A stretch of 32,444 bases of DNA from Ignavibacteria bacterium (GTDB lineage Bacteria > Bacteroidota > Ignavibacteria > UBA10030 > UBA6906): assembly GCA_003251275.1 (NCBI GenBank), contig QKGJ01000003.1, positions 1 to 32,444 on the forward strand, given 5' to 3'. A model generated the notes under the pieces. That model was not told the origin of the DNA. It ran no database searches and saw only the letters and a program-made list of their open reading frames with translations. Every line of letters begins with the position of its first letter. The first letter of the stretch is position 1. Below are positions 19,521 to 27,863 of the stretch, piece by piece. Made by a program: the position numbers and the translations under genes.

Positions 19521-19972
19521 ACGTTTTTCGAGATTATGACATCATCATTTTGAACCATCACACGGAATTCTTCAAGAGGACGGGGGGGTGGGCCTGAGAT
19601 GTTCCGGCCGTTTAGATCATACTTCCCGTTGTGGCATGCGCACCAAATGACTTCCATGTCTGACCGGAACTGAACTGTGCAGTCGAGATGAGTGCAGGTA
19701 GCTGAAAATGCCCGAAGCTCACCGTCGGCTTTCCGCACCAAAATAACTGGCTTTGTTCCAAACTTCACGATTTGCCCACTATCTTTTGGGATGTCCACAA
19801 TCTTCCCAACTTTTACACTACTTACCTCCACCTCCGCCTGTTTTGGTGGCTTCAGGTAGGCGATAAGCGGATATACTACCGAAACCACCCACGCAAGGAG
19901 CGTTCCCCCGAGAGCATACTTGAGGAAGTCTCTTTTCCCTTGATCATTACCGGTTGCTACGGTGTCATTCAT
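19517..19972 (-). CDS. Rieske [2Fe-2S] protein of a bc/b6f-type complex
   Basis: 151 aa; N-terminal TM; CTHLDC...[23 protein letters not shown]. Overlaps cytochrome b start by 4 nt. Confidence 0.93.
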   Translation of the reverse strand: MNDTVATGNDQGKRDFLKYALGGTLLAWVVSVVYPLIAYLKPPKQAEVEVSSVKVGKIVDIPKDSGQIVKFGTKPVILVRKADGELRAFSATCTHLDCTVQFRSDMEVIWCACHNGKYDLNGRNISGPPPRPLEEFRVMVQNDDVIISKNV

Positions 19973-19984
19973 TGAAACACTCAG

Positions 19985-21478
19985 CTATTGTGAATTATGA
20001 CAGTCACTACAGTTCATTTCTTTCCATGAATCACCAATATCGACAGGGTGTTGGTAGGCGACGCCGCCCAGTGATATACGAAGCGAATCATTTTCAAAAT
20101 GTTGTGCCAGGATGGTATGGCATGTGTTGCAGTCCCTCGAGAGAACCTTGCCGTCGTCGCTCACATGTTTTCCATCGTGGCAGCGGAAGCAACCGGGATA
20201 ATACATATGCCCGATGTTGTCGGGAAATTTTTTCCAGCTGACCTTCATTTCGGGGAAGAAATTCCGGCTGTAGATTCGTTGCACGTTTGTCACCACGCTA
20301 TCGATGGCAATGGGACGAGAAGACGCGACATCGGGATAGGTTGATTCGTAATAATCCTTGATGAACAGCCGAATGCTGTCCAGACCTCCCTGTTTTGTCG
20401 AGTAGTCTGTATTCAATGCCTGCACACTCACGCTTTTCACGTCGGGGAGAGTCGGATCTATCCAGCCTAAAGCCATGACATGATTGACCGAAGGTGCTGG
20501 GGGATTATAGATGTGGGATGGTCGGTTATGGCAATCGAGACAATCCATGCGACGGGTGAAAGACTTTTTGAGCGAGTCTTCAGGGATATCGTTTTCGGTA
20601 CTGCGATAAATCGTTTCGACCCCGTCGGGAGTTCTTGAGCTCACCCACGGAATAACCTGGCGTCGTGTATCGACCGCAATGTACTTGACCTCGTGAGCGA
20701 TATTCATATGCCAGTGGATGCCGGACGTGGGCCCTGCTTCAACATTGCCCCCGCCAATTTTCATCAACAGATCTAATTCCCACTTGGTATTGCCTTCATC
20801 TGAGAGAAAATACTTGTTGGTGTGAAGTTTTTCGTTGAAAAAATGCTTTGGCCAATGGCACTGCTCGCACGTTTCCTGCGCCGGACGGAGGTTCTCAATC
20901 GGCGTCGGAATTGGTCGAGGGTATTTGTCAAAGAGAACGGCATACACCTGATACGAGCCGGAGATCTTTGAGCGCACAAACCAATCCGCTCCCGAACCAA
21001 TGTGGCACTGCACGCAGCCAACACGTGCATGAGGGGAAAATTGATATGCGGTAAACTCGGGTTCCATGACGGTGTGACACGTCTCGCCACAGAATGTATC
21101 GGAATCGGTGGCCTCGTAGGCCTTGAAGCTTCCAAACGCGGAGAGCAGCAACAATAGTATCGTTCCTCCACCGAACAAAACGGCTGCGCGACGATGCTTG
21201 GGATTGTTCAGATCCACCTTCGGTAGATGGAGACCATGGGGCTTTCCTGCTCGTTCCCGGCGGTGTTCCCGCATGATACCGAGGACGAGAACAATGAGCC
21301 CGGCAATCATAATCGCAGGTAAGATGACAAACGCGATAATTCCCATATACGGCTTTGGGCTTGCTGAAACAGACTCCAGGAGAACGAGAAAGAGAATAAG
21401 CCCGAAGCTGATGGATGCAATGGCAGTACCAATGAGCGTTACGAGGTTGTAAAACGAACTCGGAAAAACCTTCTTCAT
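19985..21478 (-). CDS. Heptaheme NapC/NirT-like membrane cytochrome (ImcH-like architecture)
   Basis: 497 aa; three N-terminal TM segments; FCGETCHTVMEPEFTAYQFSPHARVGCVQCH, CEQCH, CLDCH, CFRCH, CNTCH, CSDCH (one CX3CH plus six CXXCH). Confidence 0.87.
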   Translation of the reverse strand: MKKVFPSSFYNLVTLIGTAIASISFGLILFLVLLESVSASPKPYMGIIAFVILPAIMIAGLIVLVLGIMREHRRERAGKPHGLHLPKVDLNNPKHRRAAVLFGGGTILLLLLSAFGSFKAYEATDSDTFCGETCHTVMEPEFTAYQFSPHARVGCVQCHIGSGADWFVRSKISGSYQVYAVLFDKYPRPIPTPIENLRPAQETCEQCHWPKHFFNEKLHTNKYFLSDEGNTKWELDLLMKIGGGNVEAGPTSGIHWHMNIAHEVKYIAVDTRRQVIPWVSSRTPDGVETIYRSTENDIPEDSLKKSFTRRMDCLDCHNRPSHIYNPPAPSVNHVMALGWIDPTLPDVKSVSVQALNTDYSTKQGGLDSIRLFIKDYYESTYPDVASSRPIAIDSVVTNVQRIYSRNFFPEMKVSWKKFPDNIGHMYYPGCFRCHDGKHVSDDGKVLSRDCNTCHTILAQHFENDSLRISLGGVAYQHPVDIGDSWKEMNCSDCHNSQ

Positions 21479-21526
21479 GAAAATCCTTTGATATTTGCTA
21501 GCCCGTGAATTTTGCCCCGCATCGAT

Positions 21527-22405
21527 TTATCGATACGCAAAAAGCATTGCATAAATAATCGCCAGAACAATGCTGAATCCCAGCGTCAAGGCCGTCCAGC
21601 CAAAAGTGCGAACAGCTCGAATTACAATGGGAGGATATGGCTCGACAAGATACTTCTCCAGTTCACCGCTTGCAACAAGCGCTTCATACTCTTTTGGTTT
21701 GTCTTCCCTAAATTCTTCAACGGACATCCTTCCGGTAAAGACAACGATGTCCATGGGGAATTTCTCGGGACGTAAGTGGGTGTTGAAAAAATGGACAGTG
21801 AAGATGAACCCGGTCGCGAGCAGAGCCTCATCACTATGGATGATCGTGGCAACATTGATTGCCCACCCCGGGAAAACCCTTGTGAACAATTCGGGGAACC
21901 ACAACATCATTCCTGTTGATCCGATGACCGCGATTCCCCAGAATACCGCAAAGTAATCAAATTTTTCCCAGTAAGTCCACCTCCCGTATTTGGGGCGCTC
22001 TCCTTTTCCAACAAACCACTTGATGGAATCTCTCAAGTCGCGCAAATCGCTTTTGTTGAGCAGCATCGTGTGTTTTCCAAAGAGGAGGGCGCGCCACGAG
22101 AGAAACTCTTTTCGTTTCATCCTCACCAGGTCGATAATATGGACGATAAAAACCCCGATCATGACGATTGCGGCTAGCCGGTGGATGTATCCGGCGGATT
22201 CAAAACCACCGAAGAGCCGTGAGAGGAATGAAGCCCAACCGGTGTAGGCGAACTTCAATGACATACCGGTGAGTGCAAGGCTAATGAAGCTGACGATCAT
22301 GAGGGCATGAAGCGCCCGATTCAATCGAGAGAATCTCTGGAACTGTTTTTTTATGCCAGCGTGTCCGTTGACCCTTTTTGATTGGTTCGTCGTTTCCTTA
22401 CTCAT
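21527..22405 (-). CDS. Cytochrome b561 / FdnI-HydC-like di-heme b membrane protein
   Basis: MSKETTNQSKRVNGHAGIKKQFQRFSRLNRALHALMIVSFISLALTGMSLKF... IHRLAAIVMIGVFIVHIIDL, WTYWEKFDYFAVFWGIAVIGSTGMMLWF, IIHSDEALLATGFIFTVHFFNTHLRPEKFPMD. ATG 22405 overlaps the upstream stop at 22398. Confidence 0.88.
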   Translation of the reverse strand: MSKETTNQSKRVNGHAGIKKQFQRFSRLNRALHALMIVSFISLALTGMSLKFAYTGWASFLSRLFGGFESAGYIHRLAAIVMIGVFIVHIIDLVRMKRKEFLSWRALLFGKHTMLLNKSDLRDLRDSIKWFVGKGERPKYGRWTYWEKFDYFAVFWGIAVIGSTGMMLWFPELFTRVFPGWAINVATIIHSDEALLATGFIFTVHFFNTHLRPEKFPMDIVVFTGRMSVEEFREDKPKEYEALVASGELEKYLVEPYPPIVIRAVRTFGWTALTLGFSIVLAIIYAMLFAYR

Positions 22406-24407
22406 TTGATTCTTCACTCTGAATAGATTCCTGGCTCTTCTCCCGGGCGCGTCGTTCACGACGCATCTGAAGAGCGCGAGGGAGCCACATCAACGTGTGA
22501 ATGCCGCTAAAAGCAAACGTCCCGAGAAGCAGTCCTGTCATTCCCCAGAATGTCCAAAAAAGAAACGGGTACTTCTCCGGGTCATGGTGCGTTGCATGCG
22601 TTAGATACCCCGCAAAGCGACGCGTTGCACCGGGATGACACTTCTGGCAGGTTGCGACGACGTTTTCTCTGCTGAGATGCGACTTGGGGTCGGCGATGGG
22701 GAGGATATCATGCGCCCCGTGACAGTCGTAACATTTCGCCGTTTTCGTATACCCGAGCTGTGAGACCTTCCCATGGTAGGTATCGAAATACGTCTTTGCG
22801 ATATCTTCGTGACAGCGCCCGCATTGGGACATGATATTCAACTTGAAGCCTTCTTCATCTGCACGTCGAATTGTGTGCGCCGTGTGGCAGTCGTTGCAAA
22901 CGGGAAGGCTCTTTTCGGTGTGCCCGACCTTAGTTGCATGGACGCTGGACTGGAACTGTTCCTGTATCCCATGGTGGCATCTACCGCATGTTTCCGGGAT
23001 ATTCTTTCTACTGATGCTGGACGAATCATTTTGGTGCGGAAGAACCCGATGGGCGGTATGGCAGTTGGTGCATGTGGCAGTGACGGTAAGTCCGCTTTTC
23101 ATCAAGCCTTTGCCGTGAATGCTTTCCGTATAGTGTTCGAGTATATCATGCTCGGCGCCTTTGTATCGAACCGCTGCTTTGTTTCCCTCCTGATGGCACG
23201 TGGCACACAAACGGGGAATGTTCGTTGCAAATGTTGGCGATCGTGGATCCGTTTTGCCACGGACGTTGTGTGTACCATGGCACTCTTTGCACGTTGGCGC
23301 ATTTGGGTCGTTCTTCAGAAGAAGCGTGCCGTGCATGCTGCTCAAGTACTCCCGTCCTATCTCCGCGTGACACGATGAACAGTCGACCTTCTGATCGATG
23401 GTCTCGCACGGTCGTTTCCGTGATGCGGTAACTCCCGTGTGACACTGGCTGCAGGCGGTTTTGACATGCTTGGAGAAAGAGACTTCCTCCGCATTCACCG
23501 TAAGTGATCGTCCGTCGCGTGTTGCCTTGAGATTCGGATCGCTATGACATCGCATACAGTCGCTGTCCGCCATACCTTGGTCATAAAACACTTTTCGGAT
23601 TTTGTGTGGTTGATGGCAATCGATGCAGGCCGGCAGCACATGTGCTTGCTTCTCCCAAAGCTCTCCCTTGATAACCTTACGATGAACCTCCTCGATCTGT
23701 GCATGACATTTTGCGCAGGTAGATGCAATATTATTTCTGGAAATCGAGGAGGCGTTGTCTGTGTGGGGCAAAATCAGGTGCGCAGTATGGCACGATGCAC
23801 AACTGGGCGCGACTATCAGCCCTTTGCGAAGCAATCCCTCGCCATGGATGCTTTCGGAGTAGTTATCAACGATATGATCCTGATGAATGACCCGTTGCTT
23901 TTGGACAGGTGTTCCCTCCTCATGACATTTACCACAAACAAACGGGATCCTCAAAGGCGCCACAGCAGATTGAGGGTTCTTCACCGGTAGAATCTCATGC
24001 GAACCGTGGCAATTCTGGCAAGTGGGGGCCAGTGCGTCTCCCTTCTCAATCGCTTTTCCATGAAGAGACCGTGCGTGCATTTCTTCTTCGGCGGAATGGC
24101 ACGTCCCGCATTGAACCCGCGCCACTTCCTCCGCGTGAGGAAGCTCTGTTCCTGCAAGATCAAGATGACACGAGACGCATCCAACCGATCCGTGGACTGA
24201 CCCGGCGAACTGTTTTTCGTTCACGAACACGGAAATTGTCCGTCCATTTCTTTTCCCTTCGAGAGTGTTATCCTCATGACAGATGAGGCATTCACTATCT
24301 TCCTGGGCGAATGCCGCGGCGGTGGCAAACAGCGAACCCAGCATGAACATGGATGCGATCACTGATATGCCGGGAAACTGGTATGTTCTACATTTCCTCC
24401 TTGTCAT
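22398..24407 (-). CDS. 19-heme c-type cytochrome with C-terminal TM anchor
   Basis: 669 aa; 19 CXXCH counted in the translation; signal peptide; C-terminal TM FLFWTFWGMTGLLLGTFAFSGIHTLMWL. Confidence 0.93.
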   Translation of the reverse strand: MTRRKCRTYQFPGISVIASMFMLGSLFATAAAFAQEDSECLICHEDNTLEGKRNGRTISVFVNEKQFAGSVHGSVGCVSCHLDLAGTELPHAEEVARVQCGTCHSAEEEMHARSLHGKAIEKGDALAPTCQNCHGSHEILPVKNPQSAVAPLRIPFVCGKCHEEGTPVQKQRVIHQDHIVDNYSESIHGEGLLRKGLIVAPSCASCHTAHLILPHTDNASSISRNNIASTCAKCHAQIEEVHRKVIKGELWEKQAHVLPACIDCHQPHKIRKVFYDQGMADSDCMRCHSDPNLKATRDGRSLTVNAEEVSFSKHVKTACSQCHTGVTASRKRPCETIDQKVDCSSCHAEIGREYLSSMHGTLLLKNDPNAPTCKECHGTHNVRGKTDPRSPTFATNIPRLCATCHQEGNKAAVRYKGAEHDILEHYTESIHGKGLMKSGLTVTATCTNCHTAHRVLPHQNDSSSISRKNIPETCGRCHHGIQEQFQSSVHATKVGHTEKSLPVCNDCHTAHTIRRADEEGFKLNIMSQCGRCHEDIAKTYFDTYHGKVSQLGYTKTAKCYDCHGAHDILPIADPKSHLSRENVVATCQKCHPGATRRFAGYLTHATHHDPEKYPFLFWTFWGMTGLLLGTFAFSGIHTLMWLPRALQMRRERRAREKSQESIQSEESNE
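22827..24290 (-). repeat. Protein-level tandem duplication of an octaheme unit (units about 24290-23559 and 23558-22827, 732 bp / 244 aa period)
   Basis: Heme Cys at aa 40,77,100,130,158,203,231,261 and again at 284,319,343,373,401,446,474,504. Sequence correspondence e.g. YSESIHGEGLLRKGLIVAPSCASCHTAHLILPHTDNASSISRNNIASTCAKCH versus YTESIHGKGLMKSGLTVTATCTNCHTAHRVLPHQNDSSSISRKNIPETCGRCH. Confidence 0.85.
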
Positions 24408-26554
24408 AACGGGTTGTCAGCGGGCGTAGCACGGTTGTCGGCGTGTTCGTTTGACTGTTGTCGCAACGCTTCAAGTTCAAGCGGATGTTCCTCTTCCATC
24501 TCCTCTTCGGTCAGCGTTCCTTTCCAAAATGCAAGATTAATCGGATAGGTGTGGGGGTTAAAGATGACAAAATAGAGATGCCACACAAGGATCGCAAGCG
24601 TGGCTAGCCACGCTTCATAATAGTGCACCGTTCGCGCCACGTCCCATCCAAGCTTTGTGAGAAGATTCAGGAAGGTGTTGTCGAACCAGAGAATAAATCC
24701 TGTTACGGCCATAACGATGGTGCCCCAGACCAATGCCCAGTATTCGCTCTTCTCCACATAGCTGAACCGTCCGAGGAGCGGTTTCTTCTTTGTGAGACCG
24801 AGGTTAAACCTCATCACGCCGATCGCATCCGAAAGATCCTTCCGGAAAGGGAGAAGGTCGCGAAAAAGTTGTCTGCCTCGCGGCGTAGCAAATAAATACC
24901 AAACATGATAAAGGCTTACCGCGATCAACAGAACCCCGGAAATCCGATGGACGATGCCGCGAAGATCGAACATCCACGGGCTTAAATCCCGGATGGACAC
25001 GACCCACCATGCATCCGGAAAACGGAGGGCAAACCCGGTAAAGACCAGGAGGACGAAGCTGACCAGCAACAACCCATGCTGCATCCGTTCATTCAAAGTC
25101 ATACGGAGATAGAGCCGATGCGATGCCGGATGGCGCGGAATGTGTCCGCGACGATATGCCAGTTGTTGTCGTGACTTCTTGATAAAGTCGAAGAAATTGT
25201 GGAACGCCATTCCACCGATAGTCACGACAATAAGGATAATGTAAAACGTCGATACGAAATAGAGAAGACTTTCGTCTTTTGTTGTTGCGATGACATGGAC
25301 TTCACCTTTGGTGAAATTCTCGCTCGCGCCGGGATGGCATTTTCCACAGGTGGTGGCAAGGTTCGCTTTGTTGATACGGGATGCAGGATCAGTTGACGGG
25401 AGAATATCATGAAACCCGTGGCAACTTGCACAGTTGGCAACCTCAACAGAACCAGCTCGTCCCGCCAGGCCGTGATAACTATCTTCAAAACTCGCAAAGC
25501 GATCACTGGCCAGTCCGTACTTCTCGCTCAATTTGACGGAACTATGGCAAGGCGAACAGACCTTTGCTGAAACGTTCGCCGCTGCAACAGGTGACCGAAC
25601 ATCTTTTGGAGAAAGTATGTTGTGCTCTCCGTGGCAATCGGTGCAGGTTGCCGAAGCGGTTACCCCGGCCGCTAACGTTGTGCCATGAATGCTTCGTTCA
25701 TACAGTCTCTGAATATCACCGTGACATTGACCGCAGGTTGATGCGATATTCCTTCTGGCGACCTTCGACGCGGGGTTCGACCCCTTTTTCATTTCATGAC
25801 TGCCGTGGCAGTCACTGCAGGTTGCGGCCCCTACATTTCCCTGCTTCACCGCCTGACTGTGAACACTATTCTCGTAGGACGAAAGAAACCCTGCCGACGG
25901 TCCGACAAGCGCGCGAATCTCAGGCTTGTCAAGGTGACAACTGAGGCACATCGCCGCTTCGTTGTCTTTCCCCGTCGGAGATCCCTCCTCGAAAGGAGAC
26001 TGAACAGTGTGCTCTCCATGACAATCCGTACAGGTGGGCGCGCCTTTGATCCCCGCCATCAGCGCCACTCCATGGTCCGAAAGAAGATATCGTTCCTGCA
26101 CAGAAGAGTGGCAACGACCGCAGACTTGCTCATCATAAATTTTACGGGAGGAGGGTTCCTTGTCGCTCACTTTCTGAATTGCGTGTGTTGTGTGGCAGTC
26201 ACTGCACGATGCGGCGCTCCTACCGCTCTTGTTGCGACGGCCATGAACGCTTTCCGTATATCCGGCGATGCGCTCTCCATCATGACACGAAAGACAATCG
26301 ACTGGACGGATCTTGCTCGCATGAGGTATAGCGGTCGCGTCTAAGCCCTCATGACAGGTGATGCAACCGAGTTCCGCATGAGCGGACTTTGAGAAACCTG
26401 CCGGGTCCACCGAGATGGAAATGGTCTTTCCTTTCTTCACCATCGTCAAAGAAGATTCCCCATGGCACATCATGCAATCGCCATCCGATTGGCCTGATAC
26501 ACTTCTGCTCGAAAGAACGAAAGCGCAGACGAATATTATCCTTGAAAGGGTCAT
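24404..26554 (-). CDS. 13-heme cytochrome c fused to a cytochrome b561-like membrane domain (CbcL-like)
   Basis: 13 CXXCH (CMMCH...CGKCH), then TM domain MQHGLLLVSFVLLVFTGFALRF, VHRISGVLLIAVSLYHVWYLF, SYVEKSEYWALVWGTIVMAVTGFILWF, HYYEAWLATLAILVWHLYFVIFNPHTYPINLAFWKGTLTEEEMEEEHP. ORF also open from TTG at 26575; ATG at 26554 gives a signal peptide. Confidence 0.9.
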   Translation of the reverse strand: MTLSRIIFVCAFVLSSRSVSGQSDGDCMMCHGESSLTMVKKGKTISISVDPAGFSKSAHAELGCITCHEGLDATAIPHASKIRPVDCLSCHDGERIAGYTESVHGRRNKSGRSAASCSDCHTTHAIQKVSDKEPSSRKIYDEQVCGRCHSSVQERYLLSDHGVALMAGIKGAPTCTDCHGEHTVQSPFEEGSPTGKDNEAAMCLSCHLDKPEIRALVGPSAGFLSSYENSVHSQAVKQGNVGAATCSDCHGSHEMKKGSNPASKVARRNIASTCGQCHGDIQRLYERSIHGTTLAAGVTASATCTDCHGEHNILSPKDVRSPVAAANVSAKVCSPCHSSVKLSEKYGLASDRFASFEDSYHGLAGRAGSVEVANCASCHGFHDILPSTDPASRINKANLATTCGKCHPGASENFTKGEVHVIATTKDESLLYFVSTFYIILIVVTIGGMAFHNFFDFIKKSRQQLAYRRGHIPRHPASHRLYLRMTLNERMQHGLLLVSFVLLVFTGFALRFPDAWWVVSIRDLSPWMFDLRGIVHRISGVLLIAVSLYHVWYLFATPRGRQLFRDLLPFRKDLSDAIGVMRFNLGLTKKKPLLGRFSYVEKSEYWALVWGTIVMAVTGFILWFDNTFLNLLTKLGWDVARTVHYYEAWLATLAILVWHLYFVIFNPHTYPINLAFWKGTLTEEEMEEEHPLELEALRQQSNEHADNRATPADNPL

Positions 26555-26708
26555 CGGTCTTCTTTGGTCATACAACTCACTTACCTCCGGTCAATCGCCG
26601 TACCATAAGAGAACAACTGATTTCACCACGAAAACAGGGACTTTCGCACCACTTTTTCTCATATCTGAGATGGTGATTGCCTGCGTTATCATGCGTAGGA
26701 AGCTGGTT

Positions 26709-27122
26709 TTAGGCAGGAAGAAGCTCGGCTACTCGGGAAGAAAGATCGTTGACATCGATCGGTTTATAGTACAGTGCGTCCACGTGGCTGCGGAGTTGGT
26801 TTTCAAGCTCTTTCGCTCGTTCGCTGTACACAAAGAGCGAAATAATCGGAATGTTTGCCTGCCGTCTTTTCAAGCCGGCGATCTTCTCCAGCAGGGACTC
26901 CGACGGCACCGCATCCACGATGACAAGATGAGGAGCGTGTGTGTCATCGCAGGATTCTATCATCGCAGGGTTCGTTGTCGTGACGACTGAGTACCGGTCC
27001 TGAAACAACATCGACAAACTGAAACAGAAATTCAGATCGGGACTGTAGATAAAGATCCGTTTCTTTTCTTCTGTCGGCGATGGCTGTGCCTGGCGTTCAT
27101 TTGATTTTGCGGAAGGCACCAT
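26709..27122 (-). CDS. Stand-alone receiver-domain-like protein (degenerate REC)
   Basis: 137 aa; KKRIFIYSPDLNFCFSLSMLF...HLVIVDAVPSES...IPIISLFVYSER...ALYYKPIDVNDLSSRVAELL matches the REC beta-alpha pattern with D (IVDA) and K (YKP). Confidence 0.7.
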   Translation of the reverse strand: MVPSAKSNERQAQPSPTEEKKRIFIYSPDLNFCFSLSMLFQDRYSVVTTTNPAMIESCDDTHAPHLVIVDAVPSESLLEKIAGLKRRQANIPIISLFVYSERAKELENQLRSHVDALYYKPIDVNDLSSRVAELLPA

Positions 27123-27126
27123 ACTC

Positions 27127-27630
27127 TTATCGGAGATGAAGATTATCCTCGACTTCTTCCCGTGTGATCAATGGCGACCGTGCGCCTTGTGGCTTCACGG
27201 TGAGGACAGGAATATTGGAGGTTCGTACGAGTTTTTCCGCAACGCTTCCGATCAACATATGGGACAAGCCCGTCCGCCCGTGCGTTGCCATCACGACCAA
27301 GTCGATCTGTTCCTCCTCTGCGAATCGTTTGATTTCCACCGCCGGGTGCCCGATGCGGATCACGGAGATGGGCCGCAGGTCCGGGCTGATGCGCTGATGA
27401 ACAAATCGTTCTACCTCCCGGGTCGCGTCCGTCTGAACACGATGCTTCAACACATCGATATCAATATCCATCCCGTGCATGGAGGGAAGCAAGGGAATGG
27501 CCTCGCCGGTTACGTGCAGAACATAGAGCTTTGCAGCGTACATGATTGCGAGCGTCGACGCGAATTCCATTGCCGCAAGCGAATACTCCGATAGGTCGGT
27601 CGGAACAAGGATTTTCTTCAGGTGTACCAT
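27127..27630 (-). CDS. Universal stress protein UspA family
   Basis: MVHLKKILVPTDLSEYSLAAMEFASTLA...DLVVMATHGRTGLSHMLIGSVAEKLVRTSNIPVLTVKP; GGAGGT RBS just upstream of ATG 27630. Confidence 0.93.
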   Translation of the reverse strand: MVHLKKILVPTDLSEYSLAAMEFASTLAIMYAAKLYVLHVTGEAIPLLPSMHGMDIDIDVLKHRVQTDATREVERFVHQRISPDLRPISVIRIGHPAVEIKRFAEEEQIDLVVMATHGRTGLSHMLIGSVAEKLVRTSNIPVLTVKPQGARSPLITREEVEDNLHLR

Positions 27631-27835
27631 ATCCACCTCCGTATGGATTGGCAATGACAATCCATTGTAAATTCAAAAAGGTCAACTTATGTGCCAAGGG
27701 AGAGATTGCCTGGAAAGTGTTGATTCCCCAAGGGTTTTGAGAAAAAGCCGAACGTGGAAGGGGATCCATTCTGATTTGTGGGAAATGGAAAAGGTGGTAT
27801 TCCTAATGATGAAAAGGGGGGGAAGGGGGGCTTCG

Positions 27836-27863
27836 TATGCCACGGGCTTAAACCCGTGGCGTA
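27836..27863. repeat. REP-like palindrome
   Basis: GCCACGGG (27839-27846)-CTTAAA-CCCGTGGC (27853-27860), plus TA/TA outer pairs, intergenic between tag and uspA. Confidence 0.6.

Noticed and set aside
22773-23378. 201 aa plus-strand ORF antisense to the 19-heme gene
   Set aside because: Repeated Cys/Met/Ala pattern comes from reverse-reading CXXCH repeats; not a credible protein.
22827-24290. Regularly spaced repeats that might suggest a CRISPR array
   Set aside because: Periodicity is at protein level (heme modules in an open frame); DNA repeats are diverged and there are no uniform spacers.
27816-27830. G-quadruplex in GGGGGGGAAGGGGGG
   Set aside because: Only two uninterrupted G runs; four-run quadruplex requires splitting them with minimal loops, so support is weak.
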